The notes under the pieces: model-generated
Told to the model about the DNA's origin: nothing
The model's database searches: none
Seen by the model: only the letters and a program-made list of their open reading frames with translations
Source of the DNA: a virus
Virus record (IMG/VR): IMGVR_UViG_3300044731_001587
Location: 1-38,745 of that record
DNA: 38,745 nucleotides
Direction: 5' to 3' (one strand)
In this document: positions 16,031 through 21,891 of the stretch, piece by piece
Position numbering within the stretch: position 1 is the stretch's first letter
How the letters are laid out: each line of letters opens with the position of its first letter
Position numbers and translations under genes: made by a program

Positions 16031-16283
16031 TTTTTATGACCCAGAAAAAAATTACAATCCCTGGGCGGTTGAGAAAAGTTTTGAAGACTGGCTGCTGCTG
16101 GGTATCCAGAATAATTGGATTAGTAAGCCAGTGTGTTCTACCCACGATGGTATCCCGCAAAGTTTGGAAGAAGATAAAGAATGGGAAAATGGCGGAGACC
16201 CATGTATTTATGCACTTCGCCTATATGTAAATGAAGAAGAGAAGAGACTTGTAGAAGAAAACTCAGGTATTGTAAATGGCTAA
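16020..16283 (+). CDS. Small soluble protein, unknown
   Basis: An 87-residue protein. The ATG at 16020 is preceded by a strong GGAGGAAAG Shine-Dalgarno inside the previous gene (11-bp overlap). It is acidic, with CSTHDG and DPCIYALRLY motifs. It overlaps the metallopeptidase gene by 8 bp. The family looks like a small conserved phage protein I cannot name. Confidence 0.65.
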   Translation: MTDNFYDPEKNYNPWAVEKSFEDWLLLGIQNNWISKPVCSTHDGIPQSLEEDKEWENGGDPCIYALRLYVNEEEKRLVEENSGIVNG

Positions 16284-16767
16284 GCAACCTGCTGTGCCTC
16301 AGGAAATGGATGTTTGGGTTGTTCGCTATGTTAACAAACTAAAAAATATGATGGGGTTGTCTCATTGGACGATTCTTATGCAAGCGAAGCCTTGCAATGT
16401 GGATGCTCTTGGAGAAACAGAAGTAGTTCACGGTCAGCATTTAGCAAAAATGTATTTACATAAAGATTTTAGAAAAGATACCCCCGAGGATCTTCGGGCA
16501 ACCATTGTTCATGAGTTGTTGCATTGTCATCTTGCAGTAATTGAAGAAGCTGTTGATGAGGTATTAAAGCCGGACCCTGAAGATGCCAAGAGTAAGGCAA
16601 TTCATAAAATGGTGCTATCGCTTATCCAATATGAAAATGAGCGGGTCATTGACTCTCTTTCAGAATCAATGGGAAAATGGCTTCCAACTCCTGATATGCC
16701 AAAGCCAAGGGTTAAGAAGAAATCGGCAAAGAAAGTTGCTAAAAAACAAATAAAAAGAAAAATATAA
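16276..16767 (+). CDS. SprT-like zinc metallopeptidase
   Basis: A 163-residue protein with the zinc motif HELLH (residues 79-83) in ATIVHELLHCHL. A preceding amphipathic region (YLHKDFRKDTPEDLR) is typical of the minimal SprT/minigluzincin architecture. The C-terminal 25 residues are strongly basic (KKKSAKKVAKKQIKRKI), suggesting nucleic-acid binding, as in proteases that clear DNA-protein crosslinks. Activity inferred only from the motif. Confidence 0.75.
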   Translation: MAKQPAVPQEMDVWVVRYVNKLKNMMGLSHWTILMQAKPCNVDALGETEVVHGQHLAKMYLHKDFRKDTPEDLRATIVHELLHCHLAVIEEAVDEVLKPDPEDAKSKAIHKMVLSLIQYENERVIDSLSESMGKWLPTPDMPKPRVKKKSAKKVAKKQIKRKI

Positions 16768-16768
16768 A

Positions 16769-17368
16769 ATGAAAATTCCAAACAACATGATTCCTCATAT
16801 TGAAAAGATATTCAAGGGAGAATATGACATTGCATATGAAAATGAAAATCCAGTGATTTTAGATATTGGCGGTAATATTGGTGGGTTTTGTTTATGGGCT
16901 AATAAAAAATGGAAAAATTCAAAAATATATTCATATGAACCAATTAAAAATAATTTTGAGATTTTAAAATTAAATACAAAAGATTTTGATAACATTATGA
17001 TTATGAATCTTGCAATAGGTTCAAAGACCGAACAAAGAAAAATGTATTATGGAGCTCACAATGTTGGTGAGTGCAGTTTTCAACATGGCACTGAGCAAGT
17101 TGAAGAGGGCGAGGATGTTTCCGTTTTAGCGGCAAGTTTGCTACCAAAAGCAAACATTGTGAAAATTGATACCGAAGGGGCTGAGGTTGAAATACTAGAA
17201 AACATGGTTATCAAGCCAGATGTTTATTTGATTGAGTATCATTCAGCCTACGATAGAAGAAGAATTGATAATATATTGTATGACTACACACTTGTTGCGG
17301 CAGACATTGCTAATCCCAACTGTGGTATTGTTAAGTATGCACTCTCTAGTGCAATTAAATATGTTTAG
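16769..17368 (+). CDS. FkbM-family SAM-dependent methyltransferase
   Basis: A 199-residue protein. The SAM-binding motif I is PVILDIGGNIGGFCLW (residues 28-43), the acidic motif is IYSYEPIKNNFEIL, and the FkbM signature is NIVKIDTEGAEVEILENM. FkbM proteins O-methylate sugars or natural products. Near the glycosyltransferase and oxygenase it may tailor a glycan or modified base. It is more AT-rich than its neighbours. It begins 1 bp after the metallopeptidase. Confidence 0.8.
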   Translation: MKIPNNMIPHIEKIFKGEYDIAYENENPVILDIGGNIGGFCLWANKKWKNSKIYSYEPIKNNFEILKLNTKDFDNIMIMNLAIGSKTEQRKMYYGAHNVGECSFQHGTEQVEEGEDVSVLAASLLPKANIVKIDTEGAEVEILENMVIKPDVYLIEYHSAYDRRRIDNILYDYTLVAADIANPNCGIVKYALSSAIKYV

Positions 17369-17391
17369 CAACCTATAAAGGAATATGTAAA

Positions 17392-18033
17392 ATGCCAGAA
17401 CTGAACGCAAGCATTCCACCTATCGAGTGTTATGTGCGTGGTAACTTTTTGCGCGATCAAGTTGATAGCCATCATCTTAAATTTCCGTGTGTAATTTTTG
17501 GGGTAGCATCAATACCAGATAGAGCGCCTGTGTTTCATTTTTTAATGGAAGATGGTGGGGTTTGGTGGAGAGCACCTATAAATGCTTTCTGTGACACTCT
17601 GGACGCTCCTGAGGTGGATATACACGACCTTGTGTTGTGGAATAGTTTTTCTTCTCATATCAGCGTAACAATCTTTGAGCACATGCGCGGTATGTCAATG
17701 ACATATATTAATCGCCGTAAAGAAAAAGTTGATGGCAAGTACATGTTTACTCTTGACTGGCATAACCCTGATGTGAATCTTCTTGATACGGGTTATTCTG
17801 TAAATCCGGGTCAACATAAGTGTGGTCATGTAATTTTACGCAAGGATGGTAATTTTGCCATCCAGCCAAATAACAGGGTTAGGCTATGGGATCCTTCTTA
17901 TACAACGAAGAAGGGTGATAGTTTGATTGAAAGATTGATTAATACAAAAATTTGGGATGTTGAAGATGGGGATAAGTGGTTGACATCGGATGATGACAGG
18001 TATGATTATGATATTGTTTCTAAAGGCGATTAG
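17392..18033 (+). CDS. Unknown conserved phage protein, 213 aa
   Basis: A soluble protein rich in Trp, Asp and His (PVFHFLMEDGGVWWRAPINAF; DWHNPDVNLLDTGYS; HKCGHVILR). The regular mix suggests a compact enzyme or binding fold, but no catalytic signature is recognised. AAAGGA lies upstream of the ATG. It ends 6 bp before a partial tRNA copy. Confidence 0.65.
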   Translation: MPELNASIPPIECYVRGNFLRDQVDSHHLKFPCVIFGVASIPDRAPVFHFLMEDGGVWWRAPINAFCDTLDAPEVDIHDLVLWNSFSSHISVTIFEHMRGMSMTYINRRKEKVDGKYMFTLDWHNPDVNLLDTGYSVNPGQHKCGHVILRKDGNFAIQPNNRVRLWDPSYTTKKGDSLIERLINTKIWDVEDGDKWLTSDDDRYDYDIVSKGD

Positions 18034-18038
18034 TCAGT

Positions 18039-18060
18039 GCTCGATTATCTCAGCGGTGGA
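18039..18060 (+). repeat. Degenerate copy of the 5' part of tRNA-Thr
   Basis: These 22 bases match the first 22 bases of the intact tRNA-Thr at 18680-18701 at 19 positions. The rest of the tRNA is missing. Together the two copies bracket the oxygenase gene like a direct repeat left by insertion or recombination at a tRNA gene. Confidence 0.6.
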
Positions 18061-18090
18061 AATGTAGTGAAAAATATACCGTCAAAGGAG

Positions 18091-18099
18091 TGTTATAAT
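18091..18099 (+). promoter_or_regulatory. Consensus extended -10 promoter
   Basis: TGt-TATAAT, a perfect consensus hexamer with the TGn extension, five bases before the ATG at 18105. An AAAGGAG at 18084-18090 is too far upstream of the ATG and would not be transcribed, so initiation is predicted leaderless. Confidence 0.65.
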
Positions 18100-18104
18100 A
18101 AAAT

Positions 18105-18656
18105 ATGACTATTTTAGAAAAGAAATCCATTTTACCAGAGAAGATGGAAAACTATATTTACAACACACTAACATCAAAAGAATTCCCGTGGTACTACCGT
18201 GATAATATTTCCTATACGGAGGTAACGCCAAGAAACATTAATGAGTACGGTTTTGTGCACATGATTGACTATTACGGGAATGCTACCGGGAATGGATACC
18301 TTGATAGTTTTAATGATTTAATTAAATCTACTATCCCAATTTTTGAAAAAGAATTCAATATTCAGTACAGTTCAATCGGAAGAATCCGGATAGGGCTACA
18401 GACAAAAGTTTCAGAATCTTCCGTTTTGTATAAACCGCACACCGATTCTCGCAGGCCGCATTCTTCTGTCATCTATTATGTCAATGATAGCGATGGTGAT
18501 ACTATATTCTACAAAGGACAAAGTTATCAAGAAAATGTGCGAATAAAGCCAGAAAAAGGCAAAGCTATATGTTTTAATGATTCATTGTTTCACGGCGGCA
18601 GTAGTCCTGTTGTGAATTCAAAAAGAATTGTTATTAATTTTTTGTTTAGGAAATAA
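18105..18656 (+). CDS. 2-oxoglutarate/Fe(II)-dependent oxygenase
   Basis: A 183-residue protein with the prolyl-hydroxylase-like double-stranded beta-helix motif. His112 and Asp114 (KPHTDS) and distal His163 (LFHGGS) would bind Fe(II), and Arg174 (NSKRIVINF) would bind 2-oxoglutarate. GDTIFYKG and KPEKGKAICFND are the typical strands between. Such enzymes are common phage accessory genes that hydroxylate protein, nucleic acid or small molecules. The gene has its own promoter and lies between a broken and an intact tRNA-Thr copy, which suggests recent insertion as a unit. Confidence 0.85.
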   Translation: MTILEKKSILPEKMENYIYNTLTSKEFPWYYRDNISYTEVTPRNINEYGFVHMIDYYGNATGNGYLDSFNDLIKSTIPIFEKEFNIQYSSIGRIRIGLQTKVSESSVLYKPHTDSRRPHSSVIYYVNDSDGDTIFYKGQSYQENVRIKPEKGKAICFNDSLFHGGSSPVVNSKRIVINFLFRK

Positions 18657-18679
18657 ATTATCAAATAAAATACAATAAC

Positions 18680-18751
18680 GCCCGATTAGCTCAGCGGTAG
18701 AGCTCTTCACTTGTAATGAAGGGGTCGGGGGTTCGACTCCCTCATCGGGCT
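18680..18751 (+). tRNA. tRNA-Thr (anticodon UGU)
   Basis: A 72-nt cloverleaf. The acceptor is GCCCGAT/ATCGGGC, the D arm GCTC/GAGC, the anticodon stem CTTCA/TGAAG with loop CTTGTAA (TGT), the variable loop GGGTC and the T arm GGGGG-TTCGACT-CCCTC. CCA is not encoded. It likely supports ACA codons in AT-rich phage genes. Confidence 0.95.
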
Positions 18752-18766
18752 CAAAGGAGGATGAAA

Positions 18767-18847
18767 ATGTCAAAACAAGATAAGATTACACATGCAGTGT
18801 ATTTCACACTTCATGCAATTACAATTGCTATACTGTTGATCAAGTAA
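18767..18847 (+). CDS. 26-aa single-helix membrane microprotein
   Basis: A short charged N-terminus (MSKQDKITH) and one hydrophobic helix ending LLIK. AAAGGAGG lies 6 bases before the ATG at 18767, an ideal Shine-Dalgarno; the ATG at 18761 is too close to it. The stop overlaps the next start by 1 bp, which favours real translation. Confidence 0.6.
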   Translation: MSKQDKITHAVYFTLHAITIAILLIK

Positions 18848-18981
18848 TGAAACTATTTAATTTTAAACACATTGTTCGTTTGTACAAGATGAACCGCATA
18901 TGGGGTGATAACTCTTTTATAGCAGCCTATTACGCTTTACGGGGTAAAGGGTTGGTTGCGGTGTTTAGAAGTAAAGAATAA
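18847..18981 (+). CDS. 44-aa basic small protein
   Basis: An ORF between the two tRNAs, starting in a TAATG overlap. It is basic and aromatic (KHIVRLYKMNRIWGDNSFIAAYYALRGKG) with a predicted amphipathic helix. The conserved look of DNSFIAAYYALRGKG suggests a real small phage family, but I cannot name it. Confidence 0.5.
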   Translation: MKLFNFKHIVRLYKMNRIWGDNSFIAAYYALRGKGLVAVFRSKE

Positions 18982-18986
18982 TACTT

Positions 18987-19059
18987 TGGCGAGTAGCTCA
19001 GTAGGCAGAGCAGCGGACTGTTAATCCGCTTGTCGTAGGTTCGATCCCTACCTCGCCAG
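18987..19059 (+). tRNA. tRNA-Asn (anticodon GUU)
   Basis: A 73-nt cloverleaf. The acceptor is TGGCGAG/CTCGCCA with discriminator G, the D arm GCTC/GAGC, the anticodon stem GCGGA/TCCGC with loop CTGTTAA (GTT), and the T arm GTAGG-TTCGATC-CCTAC. CCA is not encoded. Confidence 0.95.
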
Positions 19060-19062
19060 CTT

Positions 19063-19206
19063 ATGATGTGGATTTGGTGGTTTGCTCAGTTGTTTCTAAT
19101 TTTTATTACGGATGTGTCAATTCATCTACTTACGATAGCCTTGATCATTGCCGTTTATAAGAATCGGCGGTCACTTATAAAGTGGCGAAAAACGGGTAAA
19201 TACTAA
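19063..19206 (+). CDS. 47-aa small membrane protein
   Basis: It begins 3 bp after tRNA-Asn (MMWIWWFAQLFLIFI...). One long or two short hydrophobic helices are followed by a basic tail (YKNRRSLIKWRKTGKY). There is no Shine-Dalgarno, so translation is less certain. It ends the plus-strand operon, facing the ferredoxin gene. Confidence 0.45.
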   Translation: MMWIWWFAQLFLIFITDVSIHLLTIALIIAVYKNRRSLIKWRKTGKY

Positions 19207-19241
19207 CTAAAAGAGTTTGCTTGTTTGTGGCTGTTGCGGGT

Positions 19242-19487
19242 TTATGGTTCAATGAATATGCATTCGCCCGGGCATTCTTCGGCGGCTTCGATCACATCTT
19301 CCAACCGATCATCGGCAAAAGATGCCAAGCCAGCTGCGCCTTCGGGGTTTCCCACAGATGAGGCAAATATTTTGTCCCCTTCGCGTACATATGCCAAACC
19401 GTCGGGCATCATCGTAAACACATCGGGTGCTATCTCGGCGCACAGTCCATCTCCAGTACATAGGTCTTGGTCAATCCAAACTCTCAT
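19242..19487 (-). CDS. 3Fe-4S-type ferredoxin
   Basis: An 81-residue protein. The N-terminal motif VWIDQDLCTGDGLCAEIAPDVF gives Cys10 and Cys16 with Asp13-Gly14 where a 4Fe-4S ferredoxin has its second Cys. The C-terminal ECPGECIF gives Cys72 and an extra Cys76. This is the actinobacterial small ferredoxin type that usually feeds cytochromes P450 or oxygenases. It could supply electrons to phage or host enzymes. It is more GC-rich than most of the window, suggesting acquisition from the host. Its start overlaps the previous stop by 1 bp. Confidence 0.88.
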   Translation of the reverse strand: MRVWIDQDLCTGDGLCAEIAPDVFTMMPDGLAYVREGDKIFASSVGNPEGAAGLASFADDRLEDVIEAAEECPGECIFIEP

Positions 19488-19669
19488 TAGCTTGCGTTCT
19501 TTGATTTACAGTTTTTATGACAGTGACAACCTTTTGATTTTCTCCACATCCAAAAATGGTGGACAGCCATTAATGCCATCAATGCCCACATTATGTTCAT
19601 TTCGCTAATCATTAAAAAATTAGATGTAGATGAGTGATCGTGATTCATATGGTCAATCCAAACTTTCAT
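19487..19669 (-). CDS. His/Cys/Met-rich small membrane protein
   Basis: A 60-residue protein with a His/Met-rich N-terminus (HMNHDHSS), a hydrophobic helix (residues 24-42) and a C-terminal metal-like cluster KGCHCHKNC. The start overlaps the nuclease stop (ATGA) and the stop overlaps the ferredoxin start, so all three are co-translated. The His, Cys and Met pattern suggests binding of a soft metal such as copper. An internal ATG at 19648 is possible. Confidence 0.55.
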   Translation of the reverse strand: MKVWIDHMNHDHSSTSNFLMISEMNIMWALMALMAVHHFWMWRKSKGCHCHKNCKSKNAS

Positions 19670-20067
19670 TTACCGTTGCGCTTGGCAAGGAGGGCATCGA
19701 AGTCTTTGATTTTGGTTTCGCCCATGTATCCCCATGCGTAGCCTTCTTCGATGAGTTGTTCGTTCAAAGATTTATCGGCCCCATCCAAATATACCCAACC
19801 CAAAATGCGCCCGTATTTCTCGGTGCTATCGGGGAGCTCCGTTTTTATAACAACCTTTTTGGCGCTCTCCATAGAAACCTTCACTTTATTTTTAACCTCG
19901 AGCCCCAGAGCCTTCTCTCGGAGGTCTTTGGTGCGTGACTCAGGGGTGTCTATTCCAGCCAGTCGGACTCGTTGTGCGAAAGAGATATTGAACCCCAAAT
20001 CAATATCCACATCAATCGTATCGCCATCAACGATTTTAGTCACCTTCTTCACATTGTATTCGTACAT
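19666..20067 (-). CDS. Thermonuclease (SNase family)
   Basis: A 133-residue calcium-dependent nuclease of the staphylococcal type. Asp21 (DVDIDLG), Arg35, Asp40 and Glu43 (RVRLAGIDTPES) and Arg87 (KYGRILG) fall at the same numbers as in the mature S. aureus enzyme. SLNEQLIEEGYAWGY is the usual C-terminal helix. No signal peptide is seen, so it would act in the cytoplasm, perhaps on host DNA. It is first in a three-gene operon from a bidirectional promoter, with an ATG 6 bases after the -10. Confidence 0.88.
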   Translation of the reverse strand: MYEYNVKKVTKIVDGDTIDVDIDLGFNISFAQRVRLAGIDTPESRTKDLREKALGLEVKNKVKVSMESAKKVVIKTELPDSTEKYGRILGWVYLDGADKSLNEQLIEEGYAWGYMGETKIKDFDALLAKRNGK

Positions 20068-20073
20068 ACAAAT

Positions 20074-20091
20074 ATTATACCATGCTATACT
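20074..20091. promoter_or_regulatory. Head-to-head pair of extended -10 elements
   Basis: The minus-strand TGg-TATAAT (20082 down to 20074) and the plus-strand TGc-TATACT (20083-20091) abut with no base between them. They would drive the nuclease operon leftwards (ATG at 20067, leaderless) and the FmdB-like gene rightwards (ATG at 20103). No good -35 is present on either side. Confidence 0.7.
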
Positions 20092-20102
20092 TTATATCCT
20101 CT

Positions 20103-20285
20103 ATGCCACACTACGATTACACCTGTACCCTCAATCATAGGTATGCTGAACAAAGATCAATTCTGGAAGATATTCAACCCGAAAATTTAATATGTGATAT
20201 TTGTGGGAATCCCCGCAAACAAATCTATTCCCCTCCCGTAATTGAACTCAAAGGATCCGGCTTCTACCGGAACACCCGTAAATAG
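20103..20285 (+). CDS. FmdB-like zinc ribbon protein
   Basis: A 60-residue protein following the FmdB pattern: an N-terminal MPxYDYTC with Cys8/His12, a second pair Cys31/Cys34 (CDIC), then a ribbon strand and SPPVIELKGSGFYRNTRK, which matches the FmdB C-terminal SPP..KGSGFY. The first ligand pair is Cys plus His rather than two Cys. The start at 20103 is chosen because a TGc-TATACT promoter ends 11 bases upstream. Function is unclear even in bacteria; a regulatory role has been proposed. Confidence 0.75.
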   Translation: MPHYDYTCTLNHRYAEQRSILEDIQPENLICDICGNPRKQIYSPPVIELKGSGFYRNTRK

Positions 20286-20324
20286 ACCCAATCATTATTA
20301 CTATCCCGCAAATATCTATCTATG

Positions 20325-20330
20325 TATACT
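20325..20330 (+). promoter_or_regulatory. -10 element upstream of a putative small RNA
   Basis: TATACT, preceded by TATG. The predicted start is near 20337. No clear -35. Confidence 0.4.
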
Positions 20331-20336
20331 GATAGA

Positions 20337-20426
20337 GGCAGCGAAAGCTAACCTTAGGACCGTTATAGGTGCAGATGCCTCTGGGCTCAACCCCAGGGGC
20401 ATGTGCATGTGTAGCGGTCTTTTTTA
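20337..20426 (+). ncRNA. Putative small RNA with 23S rRNA helix-69 complementarity
   Basis: About 90 nt with no credible ORF. A small GNRA-type hairpin (AGC-GAAA-GCT) is followed by ACCTTAGGACCGTTATAG (20351-20368), the exact complement of CTATAACGGTCCTAAGGT, part of the 23S rRNA helix-69 region that also lies in the I-CeuI site. A long rod follows. GACCGTTAT pairs with GTAGCGGTC as the closing stem, and TGCA-ATGCC-CTGGG pairs with CCCAG-GGCAT-TGCA. It ends in TTTTTT, so the 3' half is a strong intrinsic terminator. Confidence 0.5.
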
Positions 20427-20568
20427 TTCTCCCCCAAACTTTTATACTCCTATACCCGCCCTGAACCTTCCTATCCAAAATTTTAGTACACATTTTATGA
20501 GTGTTACTTTGCATTTTTTGTTGTTGTTAATTTCCTCTGTCGGAGGGGGTCAATCCCTAGAAGGTTGA

Positions 20569-20715
20569 CGGTCGTACAACGGTGCGCTTAGCACAGAGTT
20601 GTACAACCGTTTGTTGGGTGAGGGGATGTATTTATATTGAATGCATATTTGCGACTTATTTGATACATTGTATTTGCCAACGAGATGCCCAGTCATCTCT
20701 GGCAAGGAGAGAACA
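20569..20715 (+). promoter_or_regulatory. Cassette 1 control block
   Basis: Palindrome arms CGGTCGTACAAC / GTTGTACAACCG enclose GGTGCGCTTAGCACAGA. The box TTGAAT is at 20637 and the -10 TACATT at 20664. A 5' hairpin (TTGCCA/TGGCAA plus GAGATG/CATCTC) spans 20674-20705, then GGAGAG. A box-like TTTAGTACACATTTT lies unusually far upstream at 20482. Confidence 0.8.
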
Positions 20716-20982
20716 ATGAATACACAAGGCATGAAGGCCGAGGGTTTAGCAGGGGCGCGAGTGTCTCACTGCTTCGGTTGGCTATCACAGGTTGCCGAAG
20801 TTGCACAGCAACACGATACCAGCATGTCCACTGCAATTGGCCTTGATCAGATTGGTGATGTTATCCGCCTTGAGTCGATCAAGGAGGACTTGACCACTGC
20901 GATCAACGAGGCAACGATCCTGTTGGTTGATCTCAAGGCTCGTGCAGAGGTCATCAGTCAGATGGCGAAGGACTTGATGTAA
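20716..20982 (+). CDS. Cassette 1 protein, helical, unknown
   Basis: An 88-residue protein, mostly helical with Leu/Ile/Ala heptad character (LVDLKARAEVISQMAKDLM at the end). One Cys and a Trp are near residue 20. The start is set by GGAGAG 4 bases upstream. It is followed by a weak TTCG hairpin and then a microprotein in the same unit. Confidence 0.75.
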   Translation: MNTQGMKAEGLAGARVSHCFGWLSQVAEVAQQHDTSMSTAIGLDQIGDVIRLESIKEDLTTAINEATILLVDLKARAEVISQMAKDLM

Positions 20983-21001
20983 GACCCTTCGGGGCTTTAT
21001 T
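20982..21001 (+). terminator. Weak TTCG hairpin after cassette 1 gene
   Basis: AGaCCC-TTCG-GGGCT followed by TTTATT. The stem is short, so read-through to the microprotein at 21029 is likely. Confidence 0.5.
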
Positions 21002-21028
21002 CCTACAACACATGAAAGGAGATGAATA

Positions 21029-21118
21029 ATGGATATCAACATTGACCCGCTTACGGCAATGATGATCATGGTGATCTGGGGCGCAGTCACCATGGTCAAG
21101 ACATACCTACGCAAGTAA
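21029..21118 (+). CDS. 29-aa membrane microprotein
   Basis: Residues 8-24 (LTAMMIMVIWGAVTMVK) form one transmembrane helix with a basic C-terminus (KTYLRK). AAGGAG lies 7 bases upstream. It sits between the weak and strong terminators of cassette 1. Confidence 0.65.
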   Translation: MDINIDPLTAMMIMVIWGAVTMVKTYLRK

Positions 21119-21124
21119 GCAGAG

Positions 21125-21155
21125 AGGGGAGGGGCTTCGGCTCCTCCCCTTTTTC
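21125..21155 (+). terminator. Strong intrinsic terminator, cassette 1
   Basis: Stem AGGGGAGG/CCTCCCCT extended to a TTCG loop, followed by TTTTCTTT. Confidence 0.9.
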
Positions 21156-21199
21156 TTTGCCCCGAACACCATGCACACAGCACACATAGGTCTCACATC

Positions 21200-21373
21200 T
21201 TTAATATCCATGAGCCGACACATGCTGTGTGCTTGGTGGGCGACGGTGCGCCTAGCACAAGTTGCACTCCAACAATAAGGCTTGCAGCATGATTCCATAT
21301 TGAATACACATTTGGCTCTCATTTGATAATGTTCATTGTGTCAAGGCGATCCCGCCCTGACAGAGAGGGAGAC
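21200..21373 (+). promoter_or_regulatory. Cassette 2 control block
   Basis: Upstream box TTTAAT at 21200, exactly 100 bp before TTGAAT at 21300. Palindrome GGTGGGCGAC-core-GTTGCACTCC at 21235-21270. -10 TAATGT at 21327. 5' hairpin TGTCA.GGC/GCC.TGACA at 21339-21362, starting where transcription is predicted, then GAGGGAG. Confidence 0.85.
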
Positions 21374-21625
21374 ATGAACGAATACACAATGGCTCTTTGC
21401 CTATTCGTGTTCGGCACCGCGTGTGTCGTGATCGGCTGGGCAATCGGGCGAGTAGAGGCGAAGCAAGAGTACAAGACACGCCTCGAAGATCAGCACTACC
21501 AAATCCTTGACCTGTACAAGCAAAGGGATTTGGTTGCCGAACTCTGCTTACAGAGCCAAGCGGAGATGATGAGGGCGGGCGCTGAACCCCTCACCTTTGA
21601 GGATATATTCGGCTCCAAGCAATAA
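21374..21625 (+). CDS. Cassette 2 protein, membrane-anchored coiled coil
   Basis: An 83-residue protein with an N-terminal transmembrane helix (LCLFVFGTACVVIGWAIG, residues 8-25) followed by a charged helix (VEAKQEYKTRLEDQHYQIL). A Shine-Dalgarno GAGGGAG is upstream. The topology suggests an inner-membrane protein with a cytoplasmic helical domain; function unknown. Confidence 0.75.
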   Translation: MNEYTMALCLFVFGTACVVIGWAIGRVEAKQEYKTRLEDQHYQILDLYKQRDLVAELCLQSQAEMMRAGAEPLTFEDIFGSKQ

Positions 21626-21640
21626 TCCCCAGCAAATAGA

Positions 21641-21675
21641 CCCCAAGCCTCACCCCCGAGGCTTGGGGTTTTTTT
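21641..21675 (+). terminator. Intrinsic terminator, cassette 2
   Basis: Stem CCCCAAGCCT/AGGCTTGGGG, then seven T. Confidence 0.95.
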
Positions 21676-21718
21676 GTTGCCCCAACACCAATCTTTCAGC
21701 ACATGATGTACCCGTATG

Positions 21719-21891
21719 TTTCATACACATTCACACCTCACATGCTGAACGGTGGTGGGCAACGGTGCGCTTAGCACAAGTTGCACTCCAATGATAAGGC
21801 TTACAACGTATTATCATATTGAATACACATTTCCTTCTCATTCTGTAAGGTAGTTGTTGTCAAGGCAACCCGCCAAGACAGAGAGGAACCA
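21719..21891 (+). promoter_or_regulatory. Cassette 3 control block
   Basis: Upstream box TTTCATACACATTCACACC at 21719, 100 bp before TTGAATACACATTTCC at 21819. Palindrome at 21754-21789. -10 TAAGGT at 21846. 5' hairpin TGTC..GGC/GCC..GACA at 21858-21880, then GAGAGGAA. Confidence 0.85.

Noticed and set aside
19225-20140. Plus-strand ORFs opposite the ferredoxin and nuclease genes
   Set aside because: They mirror the coding frames of clear ferredoxin and SNase genes on the minus strand and have no ribosome sites.
20351-20368. Homing endonuclease insertion site (I-CeuI)
   Set aside because: The sequence matches 18 bases of the I-CeuI target but the site is incomplete and no LAGLIDADG-type gene is nearby. 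The antisense-RNA reading explains the surrounding terminator better.
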